A DNA stretch of 64,000 nt from Pseudomonas viridiflava (GCF_900583165.1 NZ_UTKY01000024.1:91562-155561), one strand, 5' to 3'; shown: positions 9,300 to 20,045, numbered from the stretch's first letter. A program made the numbers and translations. The notes: a model not told the origin generated them from the letters alone.

Positions 9300-10682
9300 C
9301 TAGCCGGCTTCCACGACCTGAGGCACCCACTGCTGCTGGGGGATTGGCAACTGGCACGAGTCGCCACGCCCAATCGGGTAGTACTGGAAGCCTTTGCGCG
9401 CGAGGCGCTCGCCGTCGTAAAGGTTGCGGCCGTCGAAGATCACCGGGGTTTTCAGGCGCTGGTGGATCAGGTCGAAATCCGGGGCCTTGAATTGTTGCCA
9501 CTCGGTGCAGACGATCAGCGCATCAGCGCCGCCCAGGGTCGATTCTGGAGTGCCCATCAACATCAGCCGCGGGTCGTCGCCGTAGATGCGCTGGGTTTCC
9601 TGCATGGCTTCCGGGTCGAACGCACGCACATTGGCACCCGCCGCCCACAGGGCTTCAATCAGCACCCGGCTGGGTGCGTCGCGCATGTCATCGGTATTGG
9701 GCTTGAAGGCCAGGCCCCACAGGGCAAAGGTCTTGCCGCGCAGGTTGCCTTGGAAGTACGCGTTGATACGTTCGAATAGTTTGCTTTTCTGGCGCTGGTT
9801 GATGGCTTCCACTGCCTCCAGCAAGTCACTGGAGCAGTTGGCTTGCTTGGCGCTGTGGATCAGCGCGCGCATGTCCTTGGGGAAGCACGAGCCGCCGTAG
9901 CCGCAACCGGGGTAGATAAAGTGATAGCCGATACGTGAGTCGGCGCCGATACCCTGGCGTACAGCCTCGATATCGGCGCCCAGGTGTTCGGCCAGCTCGG
10001 CGATCTGGTTGATGAAGCTGATCTTGGTGGCGAGCATGCAGTTCGCCGCGTACTTGGTCAGTTCGGCGCTGCGCACGTCCATGAAGATGATGCGGTCGTG
10101 GTTGCGGTTGAAGGGCGCGTACAAGTCGCGCATGACGTCGCGCACTTCTTCGCGCTCGCAGCCAATCACAATGCGGTCCGGGCGGCGGCAGTCGGCGACA
10201 GCCGAACCTTCCTTGAGAAACTCAGGGTTGGAGACGATATCGAAGGTCAGTTGCCGACCCGCCAAGTGCAGGGCTTTATCGATGTGGGCGCGCAGGGTGT
10301 CGCCGGTGCCGACGGGCACGGTGGACTTTTCCACCAGGATCAGCGGGTTGATACGGTGGCGGGCCACGGCGTCGCCTACCGATAGTACATACTTGAGGTC
10401 GGCCGAGCCGTCCTCGTCCGACGGTGTGCCCACGGCAATAAACAGCACTTCACCGTGTTCGACGGCGCGTTTTTCGTCGTAGGTAAAGCTCAAGCGCCCG
10501 CTTTCCAGGTTGTCCTTGACCATCGCCGCCAGCCCCGGCTCGAAAATACTCACGTGGCCTTGTTGCAGCGCCTCGACCTTGCGCTTGTCTACGTCCATGC
10601 ACATCACATCGTGACCGACCTCGGCCAATACAGTGGCCTGCACCAGGCCGACGTAACCGCTACCAAACACACTGATTTTCAT
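9300..10682 (-). CDS. ugd: UDP-glucose 6-dehydrogenase
   Basis: A 460-residue NAD-dependent dehydrogenase starting [18 protein letters not shown] (dinucleotide-binding fold), with the substrate loop [10 protein letters not shown] and the catalytic cysteine in [16 protein letters not shown]. It oxidises UDP-glucose to UDP-glucuronic acid, the first dedicated precursor of 4-amino-4-deoxy-L-arabinose (Ara4N). The start overlaps the arnF stop by four bases (ATGA), so translation is probably coupled. Its position after arnF agrees with the pmrE/ugd position known in pseudomonads. Confidence 0.93.
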   Translation of the reverse strand: MKISVFGSGYVGLVQATVLAEVGHDVMCMDVDKRKVEALQQGHVSIFEPGLAAMVKDNLESGRLSFTYDEKRAVEHGEVLFIAVGTPSDEDGSADLKYVLSVGDAVARHRINPLILVEKSTVPVGTGDTLRAHIDKALHLAGRQLTFDIVSNPEFLKEGSAVADCRRPDRIVIGCEREEVRDVMRDLYAPFNRNHDRIIFMDVRSAELTKYAANCMLATKISFINQIAELAEHLGADIEAVRQGIGADSRIGYHFIYPGCGYGGSCFPKDMRALIHSAKQANCSSDLLEAVEAINQRQKSKLFERINAYFQGNLRGKTFALWGLAFKPNTDDMRDAPSRVLIEALWAAGANVRAFDPEAMQETQRIYGDDPRLMLMGTPESTLGGADALIVCTEWQQFKAPDFDLIHQRLKTPVIFDGRNLYDGERLARKGFQYYPIGRGDSCQLPIPQQQWVPQVVEAG

Positions 10683-11080
10683 GGGGTATTCCTGGGACTA
10701 GTCGTACGAGCACGGCGAGAGTTGATAACCAGAACACCAAGGATGACCAACGCCACCCCCAGGGTTTTTGAAACTGAAAGATGTTCATTGAACACGGGCA
10801 GGCTGGCGGCCAGCAGGTACACCAGTGCATAGCTAATGCTCAGCAGTGAATACGCGCGGCCCAATGGCAGGTGTCTAAGCGCGCCGAGCCAGCAGAGCAT
10901 CGACAGCGCGTACGCAAAGATCGCCAGTAGCACCACGCCAAAGGCGCCAGGATCAATCTGGGCAGTGAACCATTCGGACGGCAGCGGCAAGCGCGTCATG
11001 CTCCAGCGCATGCCCAGCTGGGCGGCACTCACCAGGCCGACGCTGCCGAGGGCCATGGCAAAACCCTGTGGACGGCTCAT
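10679..11080 (-). CDS. arnF: Ara4N-phosphoundecaprenol flippase subunit ArnF
   Basis: A 133-residue hydrophobic protein with four predicted membrane helices and the small EamA-type fold, ending [17 protein letters not shown]. With ArnE it is thought to flip undecaprenyl-phosphate-Ara4N across the inner membrane. The ATG at 11080 overlaps the arnE stop by four bases and was chosen over the longer frame to 11134, which would run into arnE. The internal [20 protein letters not shown] segment is typical of the family. Confidence 0.85.
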   Translation of the reverse strand: MSRPQGFAMALGSVGLVSAAQLGMRWSMTRLPLPSEWFTAQIDPGAFGVVLLAIFAYALSMLCWLGALRHLPLGRAYSLLSISYALVYLLAASLPVFNEHLSVSKTLGVALVILGVLVINSRRARTTSPRNTP

Positions 11081-11424
11081 ACCTGACGCCCCAACAGCAC
11101 GACACCGGCAATGACCAACGCCACACCCAACCAATGGCGGCTATCGATCGGTTCATGAAACACAAACCGCGCGACCAAGGTCACCAGGACAAAATTCAGG
11201 CTGAGCATCGGGTAGGCGATGCCCACTTCCACACGCTGCAGCACCAGCAGCCACACCAACAGCCCCGCACCCAGGCACAGCAACGCCGCCCACAGCCACG
11301 GTGAGCGCAGTTTCAGCCCCCAGCCATCGGGCCGGTGGCGCCAGCTTTCCACGGCGAACTTCTGCGCGACCTGGCCCATGCACGTGAGCAGGCATGCCGC
11401 CAACAGCAGGAGCAGGGTGATCAT
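11077..11424 (-). CDS. arnE: Ara4N-phosphoundecaprenol flippase subunit ArnE
   Basis: A 115-residue protein with four hydrophobic helices, starting [20 protein letters not shown] and containing the SMR/EamA-like [17 protein letters not shown] segment. It overlaps the stop codon of arnT and the start codon of arnF by four bases each. The role as partner of ArnF is established for enteric homologues; here it follows from gene order, size and fold. Confidence 0.85.
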   Translation of the reverse strand: MITLLLLLAACLLTCMGQVAQKFAVESWRHRPDGWGLKLRSPWLWAALLCLGAGLLVWLLVLQRVEVGIAYPMLSLNFVLVTLVARFVFHEPIDSRHWLGVALVIAGVVLLGRQV

Positions 11425-13076
11425 TGGGTAACCTGTGGGAAGATCAGAATCATGAGATTGCCTTGCTCATAGCGCTGGCCGTCATTGGGCAGCAATGCAA
11501 CTTCGGCAATTTCATCGTCACCTTTAACCCGCATCACCACACCGACCGCACCTTTTTTGCGTGCGGCGCTCATCCATTGCCCGATTTGGGCCGTATTCAC
11601 CTTGTGATGACGGGCATCGGGGTAGGCGAGGCCGTACTTCACTTCGCCGATCGAGTTGTAGAGCGTTATGTCCGGACGCGCCAAGCGCCACGACAGCGCT
11701 GAAGCGGCGCCCAGATCGTTGCTGAGCAATGCCGTGGTCGTTTGCAGCTCGTGCAGATGGTCGATGATGAATTGATCCGGAATCTTGTTGTAGACCACCG
11801 AGTGGGGCAGCGCAGCGGGCACCAATACCGCCAGTAAGCCGCTGCCGATCATAGGCGCGGCCCACAGTGTCAATGGGCGTGCGGCCTGCAGCAGGTTGGC
11901 GATGATCCAGCCGAACAGGAAGATAAATACCAGCACCAGGCTGACGGTTTCCTGGCTGGGTTCGTACACCGGCGTCTTCATTTGAAACCAGCTCAGCGCC
12001 AGCAGAGCCACGACACCCAATCCCAAGTTCAGCCAGCCATTGATGCGTAGCGCGCGACTGCGCCCCTGCGCAAGCTTGTCGGCCAGGGTTGACCCCATCA
12101 GCAACGCAAGCGGCAGCAGGCACGGCATGATGTAGGAAGGCAACTTACCCTTGGCCAGGCTGAAAAACGCCAGCGGCATGAACAACCACAGCAGCAGAAA
12201 GCCTGTTTGCGGGGCACGTTTAGCCTGCCACGCCTGTTTGAGCGTCGAGGGCAGCAGCGCAATCCAGGGCAGCGAGAACGCAACCAGCAATGGCAGGTAG
12301 TACCAGAACGGCTCGGCATGCTGGGCATCTTCGCCGGCAAAGCGCTGGATATGCTCGTGCCAGAAGAAGAAGTTCCAGTAATCGGGCTCTTGCAGGTGCA
12401 CCGCCAGGGCCCACGGCAAGCTCACCACAATCGCCACGGCGATGGCGACGAAGCCGTAAGCCAGCAGTTCGCGAAAGCGTTTTTGCCAGACTGCGTAGGG
12501 CAGGGCGATCAGCACCGGCAACAGCCAGGCCAGAAAGCCCTTGGTCATAAAGCCCAGGCCACAGGCAAAACCCAACAACGCCCAAGCCCCCAGGCGACCG
12601 TTACGGGTGGTGCTGTCGAAGCAAAACCACAGCGCGACGCCGGTCAAGTTGACCCAAAACGTGAATTGCGGATCGAGGTTGGCATAACCGCCCAGGGCCG
12701 CAACGCTGACAAAGCTCATGTACAGCACCGTGCTGACCAGGCTCTTGTGCGGATCATTCCACAACCGGCGCGAGACCAGGTACACCAACAGAATGCTCAA
12801 ACCGGTGCTCAGCGCCGAGGCAAAGCGCACGCCAAACAGGTTCTGGCCGAAAATCGCCTGGCCCAGGGCAATCATCCAGTAACCCGCCACGGGTTTTTCA
12901 AAGTAGCGAATGCCCATGAAGTGCGGCGACGCCCATTTGCCGGTCAGCAGCATTTCCTGGCTGATTTGTGCATAGCGGGTTTCATCCGGGATCCACAGGC
13001 CATGGGTGGCCAGCGGCAACAGATAGAACACGCCAAATGCCAACAGGAGCAGGGGCAAGGCCCAACGACGGATCAT
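11421..13076 (-). CDS. arnT: Undecaprenyl phosphate-Ara4N:lipid A transferase ArnT
   Basis: An inner-membrane GT-C (GT83) transferase of 551 residues with about 12 hydrophobic segments. The first periplasmic loop contains [18 protein letters not shown] with the acidic residues essential in ArnT, followed by [15 protein letters not shown]. It moves Ara4N from undecaprenyl phosphate to lipid A phosphates, which reduces binding of polymyxin and other cationic peptides. The ATG at 13076 overlaps the arnD stop (ATGA) and is preferred to the frame start at 13097 inside arnD. The C-terminal periplasmic domain follows the last helix near residue 420. Confidence 0.92.
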   Translation of the reverse strand: MIRRWALPLLLLAFGVFYLLPLATHGLWIPDETRYAQISQEMLLTGKWASPHFMGIRYFEKPVAGYWMIALGQAIFGQNLFGVRFASALSTGLSILLVYLVSRRLWNDPHKSLVSTVLYMSFVSVAALGGYANLDPQFTFWVNLTGVALWFCFDSTTRNGRLGAWALLGFACGLGFMTKGFLAWLLPVLIALPYAVWQKRFRELLAYGFVAIAVAIVVSLPWALAVHLQEPDYWNFFFWHEHIQRFAGEDAQHAEPFWYYLPLLVAFSLPWIALLPSTLKQAWQAKRAPQTGFLLLWLFMPLAFFSLAKGKLPSYIMPCLLPLALLMGSTLADKLAQGRSRALRINGWLNLGLGVVALLALSWFQMKTPVYEPSQETVSLVLVFIFLFGWIIANLLQAARPLTLWAAPMIGSGLLAVLVPAALPHSVVYNKIPDQFIIDHLHELQTTTALLSNDLGAASALSWRLARPDITLYNSIGEVKYGLAYPDARHHKVNTAQIGQWMSAARKKGAVGVVMRVKGDDEIAEVALLPNDGQRYEQGNLMILIFPQVTQ

Positions 13077-13957
13077 GCCTGTTGCACTCCCAGCCATCCC
13101 TCACGGCCGGGTAAGGCGCCGCGTACCAGGTGTTGTTGGGGCAGGGCGGTGACATCGGCTGGCAGCAAGTCGCCCAAGGGTTTGAACTCGATACCGCGCG
13201 GCCCTGCCTGGGCGAGCAGTTGGCGAAAATCGTTGGCCATCAGAATCCCTTCTACTTCTGCGTGGATCGTGTAGACGTTCAGCTTCGATTCGGCAAAGCG
13301 GTCGAGAATGAACCCATTGAAGTCTTTGGCAGCCACCACCGGCCCGACGACTTCGTCGAAGGTCGGCAGGTCTACCGGAATTTGTGGGGTGCCCGCGCGG
13401 CCATCGGCCAAGGTTGGACGAAACAGGCGGGTGCCCCGGCAATCGCTGTTGTAGCGAAAGTTAAACCCTTGCTTGGCTTGCACCACGCGCTCGTCGGCAC
13501 GCCAACCGGCGGCCGCTGAACAGTCGACGGGCTCACCGAGGATGTCGCTCAGCGTGTCGACGCCCAGGCGAATGTGCTCAATCAGTTGCGCCTCGCTCCA
13601 GCGCCCTGCGTTGGCCTGCCAGCCGTGGTGATCCCACGCGTGCAGGCCCACTTCATGCCCGGCGGCCTTGGCCTGGCGCATCAAGTGCCCCAGGTCACGG
13701 CCAATCGGCTTGCCCGGCCAGGCGGTGCCGGCCAGCAGGATGTCCAGGCCATACAGCCCCACCGCGTTGGAGCGCAGCATCTTCCACAGAAACTGCGGGC
13801 GGATGAGACGCCATAAGTGGCGCCCCATGTTGTCCGGCCCGACACTGAAGAAGAACGTCGCCTTCACCCCGGCTTCATCCAGGGATTCAAGCAACCGCGG
13901 CACCCCTTCACGGGTACCGCGATAGGTGTCGACGTCGATGCGTAGGCCTGCCTGCAT
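13073..13957 (-). CDS. arnD: 4-deoxy-4-formamido-L-arabinose-phosphoundecaprenol deformylase ArnD
   Basis: A 294-residue polysaccharide-deacetylase-family protein. The N-terminus [20 protein letters not shown] gives the metal-binding aspartates, and [15 protein letters not shown] gives the histidine motif. It removes the formyl group after ArnC has attached the sugar to undecaprenyl phosphate, making the pathway irreversible. The start overlaps the arnA stop by one base and the stop overlaps the arnT start by four. Length and motifs match the enteric enzyme. Confidence 0.92.
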   Translation of the reverse strand: MQAGLRIDVDTYRGTREGVPRLLESLDEAGVKATFFFSVGPDNMGRHLWRLIRPQFLWKMLRSNAVGLYGLDILLAGTAWPGKPIGRDLGHLMRQAKAAGHEVGLHAWDHHGWQANAGRWSEAQLIEHIRLGVDTLSDILGEPVDCSAAAGWRADERVVQAKQGFNFRYNSDCRGTRLFRPTLADGRAGTPQIPVDLPTFDEVVGPVVAAKDFNGFILDRFAESKLNVYTIHAEVEGILMANDFRQLLAQAGPRGIEFKPLGDLLPADVTALPQQHLVRGALPGREGWLGVQQA

Positions 13958-15948
13958 CAGCGTTTGTCCGCTTGTTCGAGCATCGCTTCACGCAAGAAAA
14001 AGTCGAGCGTGTTGCCGATGGTTTCGCTCATCTGCACGGTGGGCTCCCAGTTCAGCAGGCGCTTGGCGTTGTCGATGCTGGGCTTGCGGTGCGCCACGTC
14101 CTGATAACCGGTGCCGTAGAACGCCTTGCTCTCAACGTCGCGGAACCCAGCGAACGGCGGGAAGTTGCCACGCAGCGGGTGCGCTTCGAACTGACGCAGC
14201 AACTCTTCGCCCAATTGACGGATGCTGGCCTCGTTTTCAGGGTTGCCGATGTTGATAATCTGGCCGTCGCAGACGCCGTTATCGTTATCGATGATGCGTG
14301 CCAGGGCTTCGATGCCGTCGGCGATATCAGTGAAGCAGCGTTTCTGCTCGCCACCGTCGAACAGACGGATCGGCGTGCCCTCCACCAGGTTGAGGATCAA
14401 TTGGGTGATGGCGCGGGAGCTGCCGATGCGCGCCGAGTCGAGGCGGTCCAGGCGTGGGCCCATCCAGTTGAACGGACGAAACAGGGTGAATTTCAGGCCT
14501 TTGTCGCCGTAGGCCCAGATCACACGGTCCAGCAGTTGCTTGGAGACCGAGTAGATCCAGCGCTGCTTATTGACCGGGCCGACCACCAGGTTGGAGGTGT
14601 CTTCATCGAAGTATTGGTCCTGGCACATGCCATAGACTTCCGAGGTCGACGGGAAGATCACGCGCTTGTTGTATTTGACGCAGTAGCGCACCAGCTTCAG
14701 GTTTTCTTCGAAGTCCAGCTCGAACACGCGCAGGGGGTTGCGGGTGTATTCGATCGGCGTGGCGATCGCTACCAGCGGCAGCACGACGTCGCACTTCTTG
14801 ATGTGGTATTCGATCCACTCGGTGTGGATGCTGATGTCGCCTTCCACGTAGTGAAAATTGGGGTGGCTGCGCAGGCGCTCGATGGCGTCGGAGCCAATGT
14901 CCAGGCCATAGACTTCATAACGGTCGTCACGCAGCAGGCGCTCGGACAGGTGGTTACCGATAAAGCCGTTCACGCCCAGGATCAGCACGCGTGTACGGCG
15001 TGGCTTGCGGCCCGACTCGGCACCGCGTAGCACCGAGCCGTCCACCAGGCCCAGCTCATCGGCAAGTGACGGCCCGGCCAGGTACAGGCCGTTCTCGTTG
15101 CGTTGGCCGAACTTGATCGCCAGGGAGTCCTCGCCACAGGCAATGCGCAGCGGGTTGACGCTGATCACACGGCCAGGCGCCAGGCCTTCGTTGCCCTTGA
15201 TGACGTCGGCCTGCCAGACGATCAGCTTGTGCTCGCCCACGGCGCAGAAGGCACCCGGATAGGGTTGGGTCACGGCGCGCACCAGGTTGAACAGTTCTTC
15301 AGCCGGTTTGTTCCATTCCAGCTTGCCATCAGCCGCGCTACGGCGACCGAAACAGCTGGCCTGGCTTTCATCCTGAGCGGTCTCGCTCAGTTTGCCGGCG
15401 GCCAGTTGCGGCAGGGCATCACGCAGCAGGTTGATGGCGGCGTCACGCAATTTGGCGTGCAGGCTCAGGCCGGTATCGCTGCGTTCGATGACCACTTTTT
15501 GTTGAGCAAGGATCGCACCGGCGTCGGCACGCTTGACCATGCGGTGCAGGGTTACGCCGGTTTCGGTTTCGCCATTGACCAGCACCCAGTTGGCCGGGGC
15601 GCGGCCACGGTATTTGGGCAGAAGCGAGCCATGCAGGTTGAACGCGCCCTTGCTGGCGGTGGCCAACAGGGGCTCGCTCAGCAGGTTGCGGTAGTAGAAC
15701 GAGAACAGGTAGTCCGGGTTCAGCTTGGCGATACGCTCGACCCACAGCGGGTGATTGGCGTCTTCCGGTGCGTGTACTGGGATGCCATTGCGGGCACAGA
15801 GCTGGGCAACCGAGCCGTAGAAGTTGTTTTCCTTGGGGTCATCGGCATGAGTGAACACGGCAGCAATTTCGTAACCGGTGGCGAGCAGCGCTTCAATCCC
15901 TGCACAACCAATATCGTGGTACGCGAATACGACAGCTTTTGAACTCAT
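13957..15948 (-). CDS. arnA: Bifunctional UDP-Ara4N formyltransferase/UDP-glucuronate decarboxylase ArnA
   Basis: A 663-residue two-domain enzyme of normal length. The N-terminal formyltransferase domain (about 1-300) carries [19 protein letters not shown] with the catalytic Asn-His region and a further aspartate in [10 protein letters not shown]. The C-terminal decarboxylase domain (about 315-660) has the NAD-binding [15 protein letters not shown], the tyrosine/lysine pair in [11 protein letters not shown], and [11 protein letters not shown]. It makes UDP-4-keto-pentose and formylates UDP-Ara4N. The intervening transamination needs ArnB, whose gene is not beside this operon. The start overlaps the arnC stop by four bases. 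Confidence 0.93.
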   Translation of the reverse strand: MSSKAVVFAYHDIGCAGIEALLATGYEIAAVFTHADDPKENNFYGSVAQLCARNGIPVHAPEDANHPLWVERIAKLNPDYLFSFYYRNLLSEPLLATASKGAFNLHGSLLPKYRGRAPANWVLVNGETETGVTLHRMVKRADAGAILAQQKVVIERSDTGLSLHAKLRDAAINLLRDALPQLAAGKLSETAQDESQASCFGRRSAADGKLEWNKPAEELFNLVRAVTQPYPGAFCAVGEHKLIVWQADVIKGNEGLAPGRVISVNPLRIACGEDSLAIKFGQRNENGLYLAGPSLADELGLVDGSVLRGAESGRKPRRTRVLILGVNGFIGNHLSERLLRDDRYEVYGLDIGSDAIERLRSHPNFHYVEGDISIHTEWIEYHIKKCDVVLPLVAIATPIEYTRNPLRVFELDFEENLKLVRYCVKYNKRVIFPSTSEVYGMCQDQYFDEDTSNLVVGPVNKQRWIYSVSKQLLDRVIWAYGDKGLKFTLFRPFNWMGPRLDRLDSARIGSSRAITQLILNLVEGTPIRLFDGGEQKRCFTDIADGIEALARIIDNDNGVCDGQIINIGNPENEASIRQLGEELLRQFEAHPLRGNFPPFAGFRDVESKAFYGTGYQDVAHRKPSIDNAKRLLNWEPTVQMSETIGNTLDFFLREAMLEQADKR

Positions 15949-16976
15949 GATTGGGCCTGATCTGCAGAAGTAGAAATGTGGGAAGACACAAGGCCGTCGA
16001 CGACGACCGCTGGAGTCGGTGCCGCGGGTGTGTTGCGCAGCACCTTTTCGATAAAGAAACGGGGGCGGGCGCGAACGTCGCTGTACATGCGGCCCAGGTA
16101 TTCACCCAGCAGGCCCATGCCGATGAACTGGCCACCGGTGAACACGAACAACACCGCGAACAGCACGAACATGCCGTCGCCGGCCCATTCGGCGCCGAAC
16201 GCCAGGCGCAGGATGATCAACGCAAAGGCAAACAGCATGCCCAGGGCCGCCAGGCTGAAGCCAACGATGGACAGCAAGCGCAACGGGGTGGTGGTCATGC
16301 ACGTCAGCAGGTCGAACATCAGGCTGATCAGGCGCATGGCGCTGTATTTGGACTCACCGTGCTCACGCTCGGCGTGGTGCACCAGGATCTCGGTGGTGTG
16401 GCGAGCAAAACCGTTGGCCAGGATCGGGATAAAGGTGCTGCGCTCGCGGCAGGCGAGCATGGCGTCGACGATGGTGCGCCGGTAAGCGCGCAGCATGCAG
16501 CCGTAGTCGGTCATGGCCACGCCGGTGGAGCGTTGCACGGCCAGGTTGATCAAGCGCGATGGCCAGCGGCGAAAGGCAGAGTCCTGGCGATTGTTGCGCA
16601 CGGTGGCAACCACGTCATAACCGAGCGCGGCCTGCTCCACCAAACGCGGGATTTCTTCCGGCGGGTTCTGCAGGTCGGCGTCGAGGGTAATCACGACTTC
16701 ACCCCGGCATTGCTCGAACCCGGCCATGATCGCTGCGTGCTGACCATAGTTGCGGTTGAGGATCACCGCGACCACGTTGCTGTCCGGCTCTGAGGCGGCG
16801 TCTTCGAGCATTTGTGCTGAATTGTCGCGGCTACCGTCATCCACCAGGATGATTTCGTATTCGTAGGCCAATTGCTTGCAAGCTGCGGTCGTTCGGCGCA
16901 GCAGTTCAGGCAGGCTTTCTTGTTCGTTGTAGACCGGGATAACGATCGACACGCAATGAATAGGGTAGGGTTTCAA
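15945..16976 (-). CDS. arnC: Undecaprenyl-phosphate 4-deoxy-4-formamido-L-arabinose transferase ArnC
   Basis: A 343-residue GT2 glycosyltransferase. The N-terminal catalytic domain begins [17 protein letters not shown], with VDDGSRDNS and the [12 protein letters not shown] metal/substrate motif. Two hydrophobic helices follow near residues 235-300, the layout of ArnC and DPM1-like enzymes. It transfers the formylated sugar to undecaprenyl phosphate on the cytoplasmic face. The frame starts with TTG at 16976, with GAGG 10 bases upstream; no better start is visible. It is the first gene of the operon here, whereas in the usual order arnB precedes it. Confidence 0.9.
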   Translation of the reverse strand: MKPYPIHCVSIVIPVYNEQESLPELLRRTTAACKQLAYEYEIILVDDGSRDNSAQMLEDAASEPDSNVVAVILNRNYGQHAAIMAGFEQCRGEVVITLDADLQNPPEEIPRLVEQAALGYDVVATVRNNRQDSAFRRWPSRLINLAVQRSTGVAMTDYGCMLRAYRRTIVDAMLACRERSTFIPILANGFARHTTEILVHHAEREHGESKYSAMRLISLMFDLLTCMTTTPLRLLSIVGFSLAALGMLFAFALIILRLAFGAEWAGDGMFVLFAVLFVFTGGQFIGMGLLGEYLGRMYSDVRARPRFFIEKVLRNTPAAPTPAVVVDGLVSSHISTSADQAQS

Positions 16977-17342
16977 AGATTCATGACCTCGGGGGTTATA
17001 GCAACTTGGCGCTTGAAGACAGCAATAATCATGGGGCGAATGTCTAGACCGCAGACTTCATCAACGGTGCCAAAGATAAAGCATAATCAACAGGTTAGCC
17101 GGTGTAGCGTGGCTTGCTCTGAAGTTGTGTATTAAGACTAAGCGTAAAAATGTGGAACGAATATGAAAGGCGGATGAAAAACTCGTTTATCTGACAGGTA
17201 GACAGGCAGGGTTCAGCTAAGTAATCAGGGTGTTGAGTAAGGCGCTCGCTCACATCCCCCGCAATAGCATTTATTGAACAATCTTCTCTGCAATGCGCCT
17301 CCAGTGCCGGTAAAGTAAGCCGTCTCTTGCCAGGGTAATCGG
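16977..17342. other. Divergent intergenic region upstream of arnC
   Basis: About 366 bases between arnC (leftward) and an exported protein gene (rightward). It is AT-richer than its surroundings and has no credible coding sequence on either strand; in particular no piece of arnB was recognised. It must hold the arn operon promoter. A run reading CTTAGTCTTAAT on the minus strand (17131-17142) recalls PmrA half-sites, but the spacing is wrong, so no operator is claimed. Confidence 0.6.
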
Positions 17343-18155
17343 ATGAATAGCGTGCAGCTTTTACGCGGCCAGTTGCGGCCAGTGTTGATGGGTTTGTTGA
17401 TGAGTGTGGCATGTGTCACCACAGTGCGGGCCGACGACGGCGTGGTGCTGACCAGTATTGACCAGGTGCCCGACGGGGTTGAAGTGCGCGGCAAGCAGAT
17501 CGCGGTGTACACCTGGAACGATCACCAAGGCAAAAACTTGCTGGTGTTGGCGGAGCAGGTCAGCGAACGCGATGACGACGGCACCCAGTCGGCGTTTGTC
17601 TATGCGGCTCAATACCTGATCGACGGCGATCGTCCCAAACGCGTATGGATGCTCTACGACGATGTGCAGCATTGCGAATTTGACGCAGCGCTGCGTTTTG
17701 ATCGAGCCGCAACCAAGGTGACCGACCTGACGGGCGATGGCATTACCCAGGCGACAGTGGGCTACTCGCGCACCTGCACCAGTGACGTCAGCCCCAACGA
17801 ATTCAAATTGATCATGCACGTGGGCAAGTCCCAGAAGTTTCGCCTGCGTGGCGTCGACCGCTATGGCGCGAGCTGGTGGGACGAGGACGCCGGTGCACTG
17901 AAGGGCATGCCACTGCCCAAGGATTGCAGCGTCGCCGCGCAGCAGGCGCTGGTCAGTCAATACAAGGAGCAGGGCACCGAATTGCCGCTGCCCGGTTGTT
18001 ATGGCGACGAGAAGGATTTTGCCAAGGCGCCGCCGGCTTACCTGACGTTCATGCGCCAACACTGGTTTGCCCTGATGCAACAACAAGACAGTGAATGGGG
18101 CCAGGCCCAGGTTCAGCCGCAGGAGCCAACCGAGGACGACGACACGACCCCATGA
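17343..18155 (+). CDS. Exported protein of unknown function (Pseudomonas M949_RS01915-like)
   Basis: A 270-residue protein with an N-terminal hydrophobic signal (about residues 8-30, with a likely cleavage after VRA) and an acidic C-terminal tail. I recognise it only as resembling conserved pseudomonad proteins that databases label as a surface polysaccharide biosynthesis family under the locus-style name M949_RS01915; that label is itself weakly founded. Four or more cysteines (CEFD, RTCTS, KDCS, PGCY) suggest periplasmic disulfides. It is divergent from the arn operon and ends about 100 bases before a tyrosine recombinase. Its possible link to the envelope is inference from the signal peptide and neighbours only. 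Confidence 0.6.
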   Translation: MNSVQLLRGQLRPVLMGLLMSVACVTTVRADDGVVLTSIDQVPDGVEVRGKQIAVYTWNDHQGKNLLVLAEQVSERDDDGTQSAFVYAAQYLIDGDRPKRVWMLYDDVQHCEFDAALRFDRAATKVTDLTGDGITQATVGYSRTCTSDVSPNEFKLIMHVGKSQKFRLRGVDRYGASWWDEDAGALKGMPLPKDCSVAAQQALVSQYKEQGTELPLPGCYGDEKDFAKAPPAYLTFMRQHWFALMQQQDSEWGQAQVQPQEPTEDDDTTP

Positions 18156-18204
18156 CTTTGTGCCAGGGCTTGGCGTGGGTTAGACTCGGCCCTCGCCAAT
18201 TCAC

Positions 18205-18244
18205 TAAATACCTCGGTTAAACAAAGGCTTGTTCGAGGTATTTA
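18205..18244. repeat. Inverted repeat before the orphan tyrosine recombinase gene
   Basis: TAAATACCTCG (18205-18215) is matched perfectly by CGAGGTATTTA (18234-18244). A nested AACAA/TTGTT pair (18220-18224 and 18229-18233) lies in the 18-base centre. The right arm ends 19 bases before the TTG start of the recombinase. The sequence can form a hairpin, or serve as a pair of protein-binding arms. It lacks a T-run, so a simple terminator is unlikely. Confidence 0.6.
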
Positions 18245-18263
18245 ATCCAAAGGCCGATCTACC

Positions 18264-19178
18264 TTGACTGAGTCTATTCGCAACCCGCTGACCCTTTACC
18301 TCACACGCTTGGCGCCCTCCAGCCAACTGACCATGCGCTACGTGCTGCAAGACGCCGCCGACCGCTTGGGCTTCGAAGACATCAACCTCGAAGACATCGA
18401 CTGGCACCTATTACAGCCCGAACACGTCATCGCCCTGGTGGCCGCCCTTCGCGAAGACGGCTATGCGCCCAATACCTCGTCGCTGTATGTGAATGCGGTA
18501 CGCGGGGTGATGAATGAGGCCTGGCGCATGAGCCTGATCACGCAAGAACATTTGCTGCGCATGCGCACGGTCAAGCCGGCCCCCGGTACACGCCTGGGCC
18601 AGGGCCGCAACCTGCGGCGCACGCTGATCCGCGAAATGATGGACGTCTGCGCCGCCGACCCACGTCCCCAGGGCCTTCGGGATGCAGCGTTGATTGGTTT
18701 GCTGTATGGCTCGGGCATGCGCAAGTCGGAGTCGGTCAACCTCGACCTGAATCAGTTGAACTTTGCTGAGCGTAGCCTGCGGGTCATCGGCAAGGGCAAC
18801 AAGGAATTGCTCAAATACGCACCTGACTGGGCGTTCGCCAAGTTGCAGGCCTGGCTGGATTTTCGTCGCGAGCAGCTCAAGGAGGGTGAGCAGGACGACA
18901 TTTTCTTGTTCAACCGCATTCGCCGGGGCAGCCACATCACCCGTGAGCGCATCACCAAGCATGCGATCTACTACATCGCCCGTCAGCGCGGTGAACAGGT
19001 GGGCGTGAAGATCATGCCCCATGACTTTCGCCGCTCGTTCATCACGCGGGTGATCGAGGAGCATGATCTGTCGATTGCGCAGAAGCTGGCGCACCACACC
19101 AATATCCAGACCACCGCCAGCTACGACGTGCGTGACGACAACGAGCGGCGGCGGGCGGTGGATCGGTTTGACCTGTAG
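18264..19178 (+). CDS. Site-specific tyrosine recombinase (orphan integrase)
   Basis: A 304-residue protein with an N-terminal SAM-like DNA-binding domain (about 1-105) and a tyrosine recombinase catalytic domain. The expected residues are visible: arginine in GSGMRKSE, lysine in VIGKGNKE, HDFRRSF (His-x-x-Arg), histidine in LAHHTN, and tyrosine in TTASYDVR. The enzyme therefore looks intact. It is about the size of XerC/XerD but diverges from both, and no phage or integron genes are nearby. The start is TTG at 18264. It is convergent with the SDR gene, with 9 bases between the stops. Its target site is unknown; the inverted repeat just upstream is one candidate. Confidence 0.85.
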   Translation: MTESIRNPLTLYLTRLAPSSQLTMRYVLQDAADRLGFEDINLEDIDWHLLQPEHVIALVAALREDGYAPNTSSLYVNAVRGVMNEAWRMSLITQEHLLRMRTVKPAPGTRLGQGRNLRRTLIREMMDVCAADPRPQGLRDAALIGLLYGSGMRKSESVNLDLNQLNFAERSLRVIGKGNKELLKYAPDWAFAKLQAWLDFRREQLKEGEQDDIFLFNRIRRGSHITRERITKHAIYYIARQRGEQVGVKIMPHDFRRSFITRVIEEHDLSIAQKLAHHTNIQTTASYDVRDDNERRRAVDRFDL

Positions 19179-19187
19179 ATCATCGGA

Positions 19188-20045
19188 TCAGAGGATGGGT
19201 TTGCCGCCGGTGACGGCATAGCGTGAGCCGGAGATGTAGCTGGCCTCATCTGAAGCCAGCAGCACATAGATCGGCGCTACTTCTACAGGTTGGCCCGGGC
19301 GACCCAGAGGGGTTTCGCTGCCAAAGCTTTGTACATCCTCGTCGGTCATGGTCGCGACGATCAGGGGTGTCCAGATCGGGCCAGGCGCCACGCTGTTGAC
19401 GCGTATTCCCTTGCTGCCCAGCAGTTGCGCCAGGCCACCGGTGAAGTTCGCGATCGCCCCTTTGGTGGCCGCGTAGGCCAGCAACGTTGGCTTGGGCATG
19501 TCGGAATTGACCGAACTGGTGTTAATGATCGAACTGCCGGCCTTCATATGGGGCAGGGCGGCCTTGCAGATGCGAAACATCGCAGTGATGTTGATATCGA
19601 AGGTCTTCACCCACTCCTCATCCTCGATTTCTTCGAGGGTCTCATGGGTCATTTGAAACGCAGCGTTATTGACCAGTACATCAATGCGCCCGAATTGTTC
19701 GACGGTTTTGTCTACCAATGCCTGGCAATTGGCTTTCTGTGCAAGGTCACCGGGTAGCAGCAGGCACTGGCGCCCAGCTTCTTCAACCCAGCGTGCGGTT
19801 TCCTGGGCGTCCTCATGCTCGTCCAGATAGGCAATCGCCACATCGGCGCCCTCACGGGCAAACGCGATGGCGACTGCGCGCCCGATGCCACTGTCGGCCC
19901 CAGTGATCAGGGCGATTTTGTTGGCCAACCGTCCAGAGCCCTTGTAGCTCTGTTCGCCACAGTCCGGGTACGGGTCCATTTTCTTCTGGGAGCCTGGTAC
20001 AGCTTGAGCTTGGGGGGCGAAGGGCGGGCGAGGGTAGTCAGTCAT
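19188..20045 (-). CDS. SDR family oxidoreductase (YghA/general-stress type)
   Basis: A short-chain dehydrogenase of 285 residues. It has a 40-residue N-terminal extension rich in proline and lysine (PPFAPQAQAVPGSQKKMDPY) that is typical of the YghA/GSP39 group. The NAD(P) motif TGADSGIG, NNAAF, the serine in INTSSVNS and the YAATK Tyr-Lys pair are all present. The ATG at 20045 was chosen because GGAG lies 7 bases upstream; the earlier ATG codons at 20066 and 20057 do not fit. Members are often under stress control, but no substrate is established. It stands as a single gene. Confidence 0.82.
   Translation of the reverse strand: MTDYPRPPFAPQAQAVPGSQKKMDPYPDCGEQSYKGSGRLANKIALITGADSGIGRAVAIAFAREGADVAIAYLDEHEDAQETARWVEEAGRQCLLLPGDLAQKANCQALVDKTVEQFGRIDVLVNNAAFQMTHETLEEIEDEEWVKTFDINITAMFRICKAALPHMKAGSSIINTSSVNSDMPKPTLLAYAATKGAIANFTGGLAQLLGSKGIRVNSVAPGPIWTPLIVATMTDEDVQSFGSETPLGRPGQPVEVAPIYVLLASDEASYISGSRYAVTGGKPIL

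Noticed and set aside
17131..17142. PmrA-like box upstream of arnC (CTTAGTCTTAAT on the minus strand)
   Set aside because: The two hexamers are directly joined, whereas PmrA half-sites are normally separated by about five bases; one hexamer also has a mismatch. The evidence is too weak to annotate.
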